DNA of 64,000 nucleotides from Chrysomallon squamiferum (Eukaryota; Mollusca; Gastropoda; Neomphalida; Peltospiridae): NCBI GenBank assembly GCA_012295275.1, contig CM022665.1, positions 968,952 to 1,032,951 of the forward strand, read 5' to 3'. Shown piece by piece: positions 52,577 to 64,000 of this stretch (position 1 is its first letter; each line of letters starts with the position of its first letter). The notes under the pieces were generated by a model. It saw only the letters and a program-made list of their open reading frames with translations, ran no database searches and was not told where the DNA came from. The position numbers and the translations under genes were made by a program.

Positions 52577-52721
52577 CTGCAAAATAACAAGAAGAAAACA
52601 AGAAGAATGTTGTTGTAGTGGAATATTTGAAAAATTATTGAAAAATACATCAAACCAAAACAAACAACAACAAAAACAACAACAACAAAAAATAATAATA
52701 ATAAAAATAAAAAATAAAATT

Positions 52722-52782
<61 letters not shown>

Positions 52783-52795
52783 AAAAAACTACAAA

Positions 52796-52827
<32 letters not shown>

Positions 52828-53326
52828 CAAAAAAGAATCCAAAACAACCCCCCCCCCGAAAATAGATACATTTTTTTGATCAGTTATTATGGCTAGACGT
52901 ACAGAAATTATACACTCAGTCAAAAGACTAATTCAGTTCAGTATGAAATAATTATCATATTAATATATAAATTAACGATAAATATTCTTTGAAAATGAAT
53001 AAAACTAATAATATGAAGACAGTGCTGAAGAAAAGAAAAAAGCAATGTCAGTGATTGGTAACAGTAAGAAAGAAAAAAATCGTTACAGATCATAATTATT
53101 ATAACGTTTAGAAATATTATATTACATTTTAGACACACGAACCACATTATTCTGAAATATATATTCGACATATTTCAGTTCTACACTTCTCAAAATACAT
53201 AAACAAAAACTGACTTTGAGTGGCCTATTCTAGGATTTGCAACATAAACAATTTGTTGTCCATCTTCATGCCATTCATTAAATAAAATACGTTTGTTTTT
53301 CCGTGCATTTTTAATACAGTCGTCGT
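52411..53326 (-). CDS. Agatoxin-like cystine-knot peptide precursor, last two exons (5' end missing)
   Basis: The last exon is 52411-52576 (TAG at 52411-52413), preceded by a strong acceptor TTATTTTGCAG. It encodes eight cysteines spaced C-x6-C-x14-CC-x4-C-x-C-x6-C-x-C. The C-terminal half (CC-x4-C-x-C-x6-C-x-C with an IWGNN loop) has the exact spacing of the inhibitor cystine knot in spider agatoxins and in the agatoxin-like neuropeptides of arthropods. The second loop is longer. The end KLG-stop suggests a C-terminal amide. A likely preceding exon is 53215-53326 (acceptor TTTTTATCAG, donor AA|GTCAGT). It ends in phase 2 as required, and the junction creates Lys-Arg, a prohormone cleavage site ahead of the knot. 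Signal-peptide exons are not identified. It could be a neuropeptide or a venom-type peptide; the sequence alone does not decide. Confidence 0.62.
52725..52828. repeat. (GA)n and (CAA)n microsatellites in the knottin gene intron
   Basis: About 27 GA units followed by A-rich DNA and about ten CAA units, all in the intron between the two knottin exons. Confidence 0.93.
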
Positions 53327-53329
53327 CTG

Positions 53330-54008
53330 ATAAAAATAACTTAACGAAGAAAAACAAAACGAAAGAATCAAGTATCAATGACGATATTGATCAGATGACG
53401 ATAGCTGTGATATTATGTAGGAAGACATTTGAACAACACTCACACAAACACTCGCAGAGACAGAATTATATTAGTAATAATAATAATAATAAGTAGAAGA
53501 AGAAGAAGATGATGATGATGATGAAGAAAGAAAGTAATAAAACAAAAACCACCATCAAACATACACACATACACAAAAAGACAACCAAACATCTCGATGC
53601 TCAGTAAACATGTCACTGATGATGTTGCTATTTACAGTGTTACTTCGGGATAAACATTCGTTGTACGTAGGAGTGAGATTCTCTCGTACAAATTGCCCCC
53701 AGCAAAAACACATTATTTTTATGTCCCAGAGGCTATCAAAAATAGACAACCTTTCATTGGTTTTATTTTATTTTTATTTTTTATTTATCTGTAATGGAAA
53801 ATCCTAATTTTTATAATTTAAAAAAGAAAAAAGAAAAAAAGGAGAAGACTTTATGGTCATGTGTTAAACTATTTTATAGGAATTTAATATAAAATGACAA
53901 ATGTATGAAGGGACGAAATGAGTTAATAACTAAATACAATAATAAGAAAAATATCACATCAAAAGTAGCAACAACAACAACAACAATAATAATAATAATA
54001 AAAATAAA

Positions 54009-54054
<46 letters not shown>

Positions 54055-56181
54055 GTTGCAGCAGTTAAAGTAGCATAGTAGTATTAATAATAGCAGTAGA
54101 AGTTGCTGAAGTAGTTAAAGACGAAGTAGTAGTAGAAACAGAAGTAGTAAGTAGAGTTAGTAGTAGTTATATATAATAAATCAAATATGAAAAAGAAATA
54201 GTTTTCATTTGTTTCCCCAGTTTCTTGCGAATACAGCTTTATGTTGACATATTCTGTCTGTTGTTTATAAATAAACATTTTTATTTTCTCCTGTTATTTA
54301 TTTTCTTCATTTCTCAAATTAATTTCACATATGACATTAACTGTTGAATAACCGTTATCATACCGACTCAGTTTGTCTGAAGTCATGTATCCACCGAATA
54401 TTCATCAACAGAAAGCGTAAATAAACTTGCGTGAACAAAATAACATAAAAAATGAAATATTCTTCTGATACACTCACACTCAAATAACTTTAAAAAAAAT
54501 AAAAAATAAAAAATAGTTAATTAATTAATTAAAAACGCAAAAAACAAAAACATTATTATTCCATCACTACACTCCTCACAAGACCAAAACAAGAAACAAA
54601 AATAAACATCTTCAAAACAAACATACACAAAAAAACCAACCCCAAAAAAACAACAAAAAAACCCCACAAAACAATACAATACAACAAAATACCGTCTACA
54701 TCATTCTCTTAAATGTTAAGTGAAGATTGCTGGTCTAACTCTACAAAAGTCGAACATCGTGAGAAATAATTGGAAATCAAAGAATACTATTCTCACGTGA
54801 GTTGTAATGCCCTGAATAAGATTTGTAAAAATCTTCTGTTACAAATCACCAAATTGCGTGAGAAACAAACACGAGCAGTGTGATTAAGAGTGACTGCGAC
54901 TGTCTTTACGAATTAAGACCTTCTCAGTTTGGACACTTTGTAATTATAGTCACGACACTCCGACTTATAGTACAACAAATCTAACGTTTTCATTTCGTTT
55001 TCTTACTTTGCCTTATTTCAGCTTTTCTTTTTAAAAAGAAATATTAACATTAATAAATATGTGTACTAGTCTGTCTGGGCTGCATATTTTTTTTTTTTTT
55101 TTGTCTGTCTGTCTGTCTGTATGTATCTGTCTTTCTGTCTATATATCCTTCTGTCTATCTACATATGTGTGTATGAATGTGTGTTTTTCAAATACACATT
55201 ACAAATAATTTACTTTTTCTGAATACTGCGAATACGTTTTGTTATAGCAAAACACTGTCCATAGACATCAGTTACACCAGCATTTTAAAAACTGTAGTAC
55301 TGCATTTCGAAAAGAAGCACAACCAAACAAACAAAGCAAATAACTAAATAAAAATTAAAAAAAAAAAATAATAAGATCATCAGTTTACCGTTAAGGTTCA
55401 AGACAAACTTATAATTACGTCAACAAAAGAGAAAAGAAGAACAAGAAAAGAAAAGTAATAAAGGAGTAACACTATCAGTTTGTAGTTTCAGTAGTTTTAA
55501 CAGGATTTCTGTTTTTTGTTGTAGCTGGAAGTCTCGAGTAATCGGTGATAATTTTGCCCTACGTTATTCTTTAAATGCGAGACAAAAGTATCACCGCTTT
55601 CTCGAAATCTCCCTCTTGGAATACTGGAGTTATCATTCTTGGAAAAACCTATTCCTTTGGACTCCTTCTGAGCAGACGACATCCTGTGTCAGAACGTGTT
55701 AGAGAAGCAGTCTGTTGCTGACATGACAAATCCGACAGTTCATTATAGAATTTTTAGGGAACATTTTTTTTTTTTTTTTTCCTTTTATAAGTCAAGATGT
55801 TTAACTGTAAGAGATTTCGTTTCAGAAGCAAAGAACAAGGGTGGCTGAACTGAACAGAGTCAATTTCTATAGTTTTATTTTATCATATGCGATATAACTG
55901 TTGCGTAAAAAATCAGAATAAACAAATAAAAAGATATATTTCTGCTGTCATTTTATGACATGTGGTTGCCTGTATGTGTATGTGCATACGTCTCTGTTAT
56001 CAGTCAGACATAGACACAGATCCTTGTCCCAGAGAAGAAGAAAAAGAGAAAGACAGATAGGGAGACAGAATGAGAAAGAGTCAGAATATAACAGGAATAT
56101 TACTAATGGGTATCGTGACTATAATGTATAGACATTTGGATTTTTGTGATTAGTCAATATCTTAAATAGAATGTTCATAGA

Positions 56182-56212
<31 letters not shown>

Positions 56213-59200
56213 AACTATTGAAAGATTTCTGTAAATCATATATCTTTAAGATCCATAAATATCCTTACGCGCACAGGTATAAACTATTAATAATACTACA
56301 GTTAATTTCGTATTATTTATTTTTAAATATTATTTGATCTATATACATTTTAATCGTCGAAATTAGATACAACCAAAATTGTTTGTTTAATAATTTAATA
56401 TTCATTTATTTATAGATAAACTTCGTCTTAATTTGCTTGAAGACTGACTTGAACATTTTGTGTGAATGTGTTTCAACTTTCTGCTTCTCGCTGTGAAAAC
56501 TCAGTTGCTCTTTTTTACGTAAATCTCTTCATGACTTTTTATTGTGGTCAAATCCCAGGTGAGTTTTCCATGTATTATTTATATAGTTATCTTCTTCTTC
56601 TTTTTTCATATTTATAAATAAAATTTGTTTATATATGTATTTATAAATTTCTATATCAGTACCTGCGAATTCCAGTTTTTCTTAAACTATTTCTTTTTGT
56701 TTTATTTCATTCATGAAGTTTTCTATTTGTTTTCTTCATTAGACAAATCAACTCGTATTTCTACTGTAAATATTCCTGTTCTTCATTACACGATTTCACT
56801 GTGGAATACTATTGTAAATATTTCTAATCTTCATTAAACAGTTCAGTTGTAAATAATGCTTTTTTTCATTGTAGAATTCCAATGGGTACTAGTGTTTCAA
56901 TTATTTATATTCTTTATTAGTCTCTTCTACACTTTCCTTATCTTACAAGTATTCATATTTCGCTTTCAGTTATTCCTATCCTGTATTAGGCAACTTCACT
57001 GTGTTATTTTCTGTAATTTTCGTTTGTTAGGTAATTCTTCTCTGAGAATGAAAGATATAATAAAATGCTTTCAGGAAAAAGTGATTTATCACTTGTTTGT
57101 TTTTAACATTTCTATTCAAATAATTTTTCAGTAGAATTCTATCGCCTTGATTTTTGAATCTATTTTTATTCACCAATATTTCGTCCACAATAAATATTTA
57201 TTTGTCTGACAGACATCATCATTATTTGACTCTTCTCCTGATATTTTCTGAAGTATATTTCTCATCCTGTCAGTGCCAATATTTGTTTTCTGTCTTGACG
57301 ATTCTGTTACACACGTCTCATTAAACCGTTTTCTAAGACTGTCTTCCAATGCTTCTGTTCTTGTTTTCATCGCTGATATTTCTAATCAGACAATATTTAA
57401 TATTATTTAATATTTTCATTTTATTCAGTTACCTCCGTTTTGAATTTGTTAGGTTTCCTGTGCAGCTTTGAGAAGACCCACAGTTATCGATAGTTATCAT
57501 AGATTGTTTGCATTTGTCTGTTTGTGTGTATGTATCTATTAAAACATCCAAACATGTTTACTGTGTATCTATTTATTTATTAATTTATTATTATTATAAT
57601 GATGATCACGACAGTCTTTATGATAACAATCATAATTATCATCATCTTTTTAAAAATAAATTTAGATTGTGTAAAACAAAACAAAAATACCCATAAATCT
57701 GTCAGTGTGTATATGTGCGTGAGCGATGGTGCGTGTGTATTTGTTTCGTATTAATTAATTCTGAATGTCTAATTCCGATTTATTTTTAGTTTTTTTAGTT
57801 GTTTTTTTTTCTTTCGATATTTGTTTTTCTTTTACCATAAATGTTCACCTCATCCAATTATATTAGACCGTACAAGTTACAAATATATGAAAAACAGGCA
57901 CGAGTTGAGGACGTCATTCAGTTCTGTCGGCGACTGTCGATGCAGTTATTTATGTAACTCGGTTATTCGTCTGAATCAAAGTTCGTGAGAGTTTATAAAA
58001 ATGACAAATAAATGAATAAAACCAAGGCAATAGAATACACTTGATCTGATTTCAAATAGTTTTTTCAGCAGAAATGTTCGCATCAAACAAATGATAAAGA
58101 TTTCTTCATAACCTTTTACGCTTATCAACACTTTATATTGTCTTTATTCCAAACTATCTCTTTGAGAATGAAATAACTATATTTTACAAACTATTAAAGC
58201 TTAATATAACTGAAACTCACAAAACAAATGAAAGCACTGAACAATGAAACTCATAAACTGACAGAAATTAAATATTATTTTAGCACAATACTGCCGGAAG
58301 TCCCTAAACACTTCAAAAAGGAAACGGTAATAAAACGCTACAAACAATGTAACTAAAACAACTGCAGTGAAGCAGATATCACAGCTTTTGTGTTGTTTCG
58401 CATTATGCTTGCCTGGCTACATTCAGAAATAATGAAAATCGTCTGAATAGTGTAGTGATCTCCGCGTTTTGTTTACAGTTTCAGAGTTTGAATCAACTCT
58501 TCACGCGATAATCGCTAATGGACACAGTGAGAAGTGAGAGACTGTGAACGAGCGACAACTCTAAATTTAAACATCCGACAACCAACCTTGCAGTAAATAA
58601 TAGTTAACTGACTGGACAAATGTTGTGTTTCGCTTATTTTGATTAGTAAAATTAAATACACATTCATATTAACAAAAGCTGCTAGAGGCATAAGTTTTAT
58701 CTAAACAACGTAAATTAAATTATTTTGGTTCCGAAATTTGTACTACGCCGGACAGTTAACGAACAGATAAATACGTTGTTGTTTGTTTTGTTTACAAGTA
58801 CTGTCACTGCAAAACGTAAATACATCGTTTAAACACTAACTGAAGTAATTATACTTTTGATAGCAAATAGATTTACTGACAACAAAATAATATTGGGTGA
58901 AGAATCTTTATCCACTGCTAAATGAAATGGGAAACGATTTGTTTAATTTGTTTAATTAATTAAATCCATGTAGAAACCAGCTTCTAGTCAGATGTAGTAT
59001 TTATTTTATTTACCTAAACAAAGTTGTAGGTTATTATTATCATTGCAGTGAATATTTATTTATTTATTATTATATTTGTTTTTATATATGTATTTTCTAT
59101 ATGCTGATGTCTATCATTATACACATACCTATCGTTATGCACCTGTCTGTCTATATATCTGTCTATCTGTCTATCTATCTGTCTATCCATCAATCTATCT

Positions 59201-60150
59201 TTTAATATCTCTATTCTAAATCTACAGTTTATATATTTATATAATGAAATAATTCATAAGCTAGAAGAAAACAGAAAATGAAATAAATCCTTTTTTTTAT
59301 GAATATACATACATTCATACACAATACATGCATACAATACATACATGCTTAAACACACACACACACATACACATACACATACATATAAACATACATACAT
59401 ACATACTTACATACTTACAAACGTTCTCAGTGACACTTTTGTCAAGTTAAACTTAACACTGCTATTTTCAGTTATAAAGAGCAGTTTACATACATTACTG
59501 TTATTATTTTCAAAAGTATTATTATTATTTATGTCCATAAATTCTATTTTCATTATTCTGCTCTATAATTCTAACAAATGTTTCTTATATTTAACTCAAA
59601 ACTAAAGCTTTCCTTTTTTATATATTTTTCTTCTTCTTCTTCTTTTTTTTTTTTTTTTTTTAAATCCTATACATTCATGTTGAGAAATGATTCTAAATAG
59701 ATGACATTGCTCTGTTGGGGTTTTATTTTTATTTTATTTTATTACTATATTTTAGAAATTGAAAAGAAGAACTTTTTTAACTTTTTGACTGATGAGGAAA
59801 AAATAAAGAAAACAGAAAAGGGGAAAGGAAAGGAAGAGAGAGAGAGAAAACAATAAAGGTTAAAAAAGTTTGAAAAAAAGAAAAATGTCACGTTCCCACA
59901 CTAAAAAGAAAAAAAAAAAAAACAAAGAAATTAATAGATTAGAAAAGAAAAGAGAAAAAATGTAATAGAAAACGCTTCCAGAAAGCCACGCTATAAAATA
60001 CACAACTACCGTAATTTGATAAAAGAAGTAATTTTCAAGATGACCTGGTCTTTCTTTTTCTCAAACACCGCGGCGTGACACCGGCAAGTAATTTTCTTTT
60101 AAACGAACTAAGAAAGGCAATTAGACGTGATCATGATAAATATTTCTTTT
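53330..60150. other. Long gene-poor stretch upstream of the knottin exons
   Basis: Probably contains the 5' exons of the knottin gene. Two non-repetitive minus-strand open segments with acceptor-like starts stand out: 57170-57372 (after AATATCAG; polar and basic, with LRKRFNETC) and 55497-55697 (after TGACACAG). Neither joins the 53326 acceptor without assuming a weak donor. The rest is AT-rich with (CAA)/(TAA) at about 53970-54050, (AAAT)n at about 56184-56212 and degenerate TTCTTCATTA repeats at 56725-57030. Confidence 0.3.
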
Positions 60151-60160
60151 TCTTTGACAG

Positions 60161-60335
60161 GACTGGTCAGAAAGACACACACGAGCAACGTGGAACTTCC
60201 ATGCGTCGAGCCAGGATTCTGCGAACCTTTGACAGTGAATGTTTATTTAAAAAAAAGAAGACAAGAAAGAAATTAGAAAAAGAAAAGCTCTGCGATTTTA
60301 ACACGTCTAAATGTTGGTGTTCTTGTCTTGATTGA
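60161..60335 (+). CDS. Candidate terminal exon of a small cysteine-rich protein
   Basis: A good acceptor (TTTCTTTTTCTTTGACAG) precedes 58 codons ending in TGA. An AATAAA follows two bases later (60337-60342). The peptide is basic in the middle (a KKKK run and KKLEKEK) and ends LCDFNTSKCWCSCLD, with five cysteines including a CWCSC cluster. I do not recognise it. The exon starts in phase 2, and upstream exons (signal peptide, if any) were not found. It may be a second secreted cysteine-rich peptide gene, or a chance open frame. Confidence 0.38.
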
Positions 60336-60336
60336 A

Positions 60337-60342
60337 AATAAA
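60337..60342 (+). terminator. Poly(A) signal AATAAA after the 60161 exon
   Basis: A canonical hexamer almost directly after the stop codon, which supports the exon above as terminal, though the hexamer is common in this AT-rich DNA. Confidence 0.3.
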
Positions 60343-60409
60343 ATATTCGTTTGTGAACTGATGTGTATTTGGCGAATTGATTACTTTAAAATGTTTTACC
60401 TCACACTCT

Positions 60410-60595
60410 GATAATAATGATGATGATGATATAGCAGTAATACTGGCAGTAGTGGTAGTTGTAGCAGTAATAGGAGTGGTAACAGTAGTAGTAATAGTAG
60501 AAGGAAGAGTAGTAGTGTAACAGTAGCAATGGTAATACTAGTTTTAATAGGAGTAGTAATTGTAGTAATAGCAGCAGCAGCAACAACAGTAATAC
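60410..60595. repeat. Interrupted TAG/TGA triplet repeat
   Basis: Imperfect GATGAT, AGTAGT and AGCAGC triplets. Leucine-rich open frames on the other strand are artefacts. Confidence 0.85.
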
Positions 60596-60766
60596 GTTTT
60601 CTAAATCATAAAAATAAGAAGGATGGTTTTCAATATTGGATGTGGAAGATTAAATATACATAATAAATAATATTAAATAAATGGATAGAAAAGCAACGCA
60701 TAGATAATTCCCTTACAATGACTAATTAGTTCTACATCAGTACCAATTTATGACGTACTAATCAGT

Positions 60767-60847
60767 CACGTGATACGCCAATACCATGCATACAGATTAA
60801 ACATGCGAAATGAAAATTGGCGCCAGCTGCAGCACAAAATGGCGACA
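60767..60847. promoter_or_regulatory. Candidate promoter: E-box, E2F-like and YY1-like motifs
   Basis: CACGTG at 60767-60772, TTGGCGCC at 60817-60824 and AAAATGGCGAC at 60837-60847 occur within 81 bases in otherwise AT-rich DNA. In animals this combination is typical of housekeeping promoters, and the YY1-like motif often sits just after the start site. No gene is identified next to it. Confidence 0.3.
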
Positions 60848-60849
60848 GT

Positions 60850-62559
60850 TTTCTAATTTAGGAAATGATCGACGTTTTCTTTTAATCGCATAACTGAGGA
60901 ATAAATCAACACTAAGCAACTTTTTTCAAGACTGTCATTTCGCAAAAATATAATCTGCATGCGGCGGACCTCTACCTACTTTTTGTAGAGAATTGCTAGT
61001 TTTTCTTTACCTTCAAAACTAAGTCCACAAATGTGCTACATCTGTTTTCTGAAATTATGTACTGGCTACTGTTATGTTTACACAAAAATTCTCTGTATAT
61101 TTTTCAATTACAATGATTCGAAAACGTAACTTGAAAGATCTTTTTGCTCAATAAGAACTAACGATATTGGTTATTAAACTGAAGGATGACCGCCATTTCT
61201 GTTATTGCTGTAGCTTTTTAATAGTATTACAGAATTTTGAAAGAAAAAAAAAAAAAAAAAAAAAAAAAAAAGATTGGTACAAGGAAAGAGAAAACGGTTC
61301 TTCACTTGCAGTGTAATAAATTTAAATAAAACGAATTATTAGAAAATCAATATACAAGGGAAAAAAATGCAAACTACTGTAAATGAAAGTCACAACTGGA
61401 ATTCAGTATAATGAAAATTAACTGGTCCCTTCGAGTTTTATTAATGAATAAAAAGAAAGAAAAAGAAAAATATCATTCACGAATTATTTAGTCATCTTGC
61501 AAGTGAATTGTTTTTAAAAATGTATATACATATTCTTCAGTTGAATACTACCAGGATCACTGGTAACCGTACAAATGTTTTTCGTTTGGGTTTTATAAGT
61601 AGTTGTTTTCTCGTCGCCATATCTAAGTTCCACGCAGAATATTGTGTGGAATGAGCTAAGGTGTACTTGCGTTATCATCTTTCGTATATAATAAAGCGGA
61701 TATTAATGGTTATGAAAAAAAAAAACCAGTGGGTCACTGGATCAGTCCTTCTCTATGGACGCACTTAAATCTATAGCAGCTCCTGGTTTATTAGATGCCA
61801 TTAATTATCTGTCCATCGAAAGATGCTAACACACTGGAACAAGCGGATTTCTTCTCTGGTTATTCAAATATAAAAACTGGTATACAGTTTATAATGATTC
61901 TACTGAAAATTGTTTTTGGTTATGTTTTCAGTTTTATAGATTTTTTTTTTTTTTTTTTTGTTGTTGTTTTCCAATAAGATAAGAATTATTTGATTTACTG
62001 TTGAACAGCCACGAAGAAATATTCTTTTATTAAATATTAATATTTCTCTTTTATTAAAAACATCATACGTAGGCGACATTTTCTGTTTGTATTTGACTAT
62101 GAAGAGGAAATCAATTAATCAAATAACTGAGTGTGCGGTGTTGGAATGACAGAAACGTGGGAGAAATGAAACTGCGGCGATAAAACAAGTACTCGGATGA
62201 TAGATTTGACAGACATTATTTTGAAAAGTCCTACACAGATTCGTTTTATACCATCGTAATATAAATAAAATGAGTTTTTCCTAAAAGTGAATAATACAGT
62301 CCATGTTCGAATTTCAGGTGATCTAAGAACAATTCTGTAATAAAACTAGATTGGTGTGATTCATTTTGATTGCACATTGCTAAAATCGTCGCTTTCTAAT
62401 ATTTATATTTAAAATTATTTTTTATTTCATTATTTTTATTATTTATTAATAACAATAATAATAAAAATATTAAACATGTATAAACTAAATATGCAATACC
62501 TAATAGCCTACAAAATAATAAAGACAACAGAGAAATAAAACATAAATAAATGTACAAGA
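60850..62559. other. Intergenic, no gene seen
   Basis: AT-rich DNA with a long A tract at about 61243-61271. No supported exon. Confidence 0.45.
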
Positions 62560-62660
62560 TTACCACACTTTACAAACAGGTAATGAACCAGCAAGATACC
62601 TTTTAACAGTTTCAAAAATGTTTGAACCTTCATCTTCATCATACTCGTTTTCGCTCTCGT
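62560..62660 (-). CDS. Candidate acidic exon of an unknown minus-strand gene
   Basis: After a good acceptor (TTTACTTTTTCAG) the frame reads DESENEYDEDEGSNIFETVK and then Arg. It can either splice at AAAAG|GTATCT (exon 62600-62660) or continue as YLAGSLPVCKVW to a TAA at 62560. The second reading would put Lys-Arg ahead of a short C-terminal peptide. The upstream exons would lie beyond 62660 and were not found. I do not recognise the protein. Confidence 0.35.
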
Positions 62661-62710
62661 CTGAAAAAGTAAATAAAAAAATAAATAAATAACATGATAT
62701 ATATATTTGA

Positions 62711-62746
<36 letters not shown>

Positions 62747-64000
62747 ATTTATTTTGAATTAGTAAGAGAAAAAAATATAGTTTTTAACTGCTGCTTATTT
62801 CATACCAAATTGTAATATGCGTTACTAAATATATTTTTCAAAAACTTAATTCAAGAATTGTTTTTTTTTTAGAAAGCATATTTTTCTACATTTATAAACA
62901 AAGTCAGTTGATTTAGAACATTATTTATTTGTGATAAACATTTGCTACATACAGAATATATTTCATAATTTTAATAATAATAAAAATAATATGATGATGA
63001 CATAAATATATTTAAAACAATGACTTTACAAAGACAAATTAGAATCGATTTGTCAAAAATATAGTTAATTACTAAGTACGCCATTCTGACAAACAAATTC
63101 ACGGTTTCTTCCTGTTTTGACTGGCTTACAAAACGGGAAGTTTTTGTATGATAATTATGAAATATGTAATGTAGGTACTGTGTAGAAGTAATGATGCAAC
63201 TAACAAAGGTCCCAGGCGAAACGGCTAATTCTGATTTCATAAACAATGATTAAAGCATTCGTTTGAAAGATGTCTGTGTGGCACATGCAGTGAAACTACG
63301 TTTCATCATATACTTTTTTTTATTGTTGTATCGTTAGGCTCAAATTCTTGCTAATGATAAATTTTACGCCAATACAACCAAAGTAACACTTTAAATAGAA
63401 AACTGATTTAAAACCATACCATGCGACTTTATAACCAAAGAAACTCATAGAATGAGGGAGATTTCTAGACACAGCTACTAAACTGATCTGGGAATGTAAA
63501 ATTAAGACCACTTAGACAAAAGTGATCACCAGTGAATTTCCATCCCTTCGAGAGCAGAAGTTGGAAACATCGCAGTGAATTAAAAGGCGCATTGGTCACG
63601 TGGGACGCGGAATCGAACTGTAAAGTTAAACAGGACCTTTGGGAATTTACTTGCAATACTCGAACAGAATTTCATTACCGGCGGATATGACTTGTGTCGA
63701 GTATAGGTGGGAAGCTTCAATATCCATGCACAAAGAGACACTAATGTTTAAAATGTACCACATAAAAATAACGTATAAATAAATAAAATAAAATAAAAAT
63801 AACTGCCAGTGAACTGCGTAAGTAAACTTTTTAGATATTAGTTAACGTAGCAAAGAACACTTCTGCAGATATAGAAAATCACTGGAAAGGCATATATCTA
63901 TGAATGTATAAAAAAAACCTAGAAAAAATTAGCAGTTTCTGATTTAAAAAATGAGGAAATTCATATAAAATTTTATTTATATATATTTATATGGCATACA
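62661..64000. other. Right flank, no gene seen
   Basis: A GT microsatellite at about 62713-62743, then AT-rich DNA. The short open frames at 62971-63246, 63320-63511 and 63465-63656 on the minus strand show no protein features. Confidence 0.45.

Noticed and set aside
58470-58520. GAGTTTGAATCAACTC, T-arm-like
   Set aside because: Stem pairs locally, but no D-arm or anticodon arm is found upstream.
63590-63630. GTTCGATTCC box-B-like motif on the minus strand
   Set aside because: No T-stem pairing, no cloverleaf and no box A at the right distance, so not a tRNA; at most a worn SINE.

Overview
The window looks like nuclear DNA of an animal, most likely a mollusc or another spiralian. It is AT-rich, full of microsatellites and has no operons. 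Genes are split by AT-rich introns with standard splice signals. All exon joins below were made by hand from splice signals, reading phase and protein similarity; no alignment program was run.

Layout. (1) 422-5840, minus strand: a complete seven-exon gene for a secreted protein with a signal peptide, a PAN/apple domain, a sushi-like cysteine-rich part and a C-terminal GON domain. Its third intron holds a 27-bp minisatellite of about 53 copies. (2) 7771-8863 and 10390-about 11936, minus strand: two tandem paralogous genes of a family I do not recognise, sharing the phase of the intron before the last exon and a conserved C-terminal block. (3) 14620-33354, plus strand: a complete 17-exon diacylglycerol lipase (DAGL-alpha-like) gene of 1075 codons, with four membrane segments, the GHSLGAG serine hydrolase core, and a 408-residue cytoplasmic tail. 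It has one GC-AG intron, one acceptor preceded by a 25-A tract instead of pyrimidines, and a decayed pogo/Tigger-like transposon in intron 4. (4) 33355-52410: mostly repeats and intergenic DNA, with one unrecognised coding-like patch at 41231-42020 and a perfect-period 60-bp tandem repeat at 50511-50817. (5) 52411-53326, minus strand: two exons of a small secreted peptide precursor. The last encodes an eight-cysteine inhibitor-cystine-knot peptide with agatoxin-like spacing, preceded by a Lys-Arg site and ending in an amidation-type glycine. (6) 60161-60335, plus strand: a candidate terminal exon of another small cysteine-rich protein. 62560-62660, minus strand: an acidic candidate exon of an unknown gene.

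The genes are not functionally linked in any obvious way. DAGL makes 2-arachidonoylglycerol from diacylglycerol, the PAN-GON protein is extracellular, and the knottin is probably a neuropeptide or venom-like peptide. The agatoxin-like peptide gene is the observation I find most exciting. The tandem array of pseudo-splice-acceptors in the PAN-GON intron and the unrecognised paralog pair come next.
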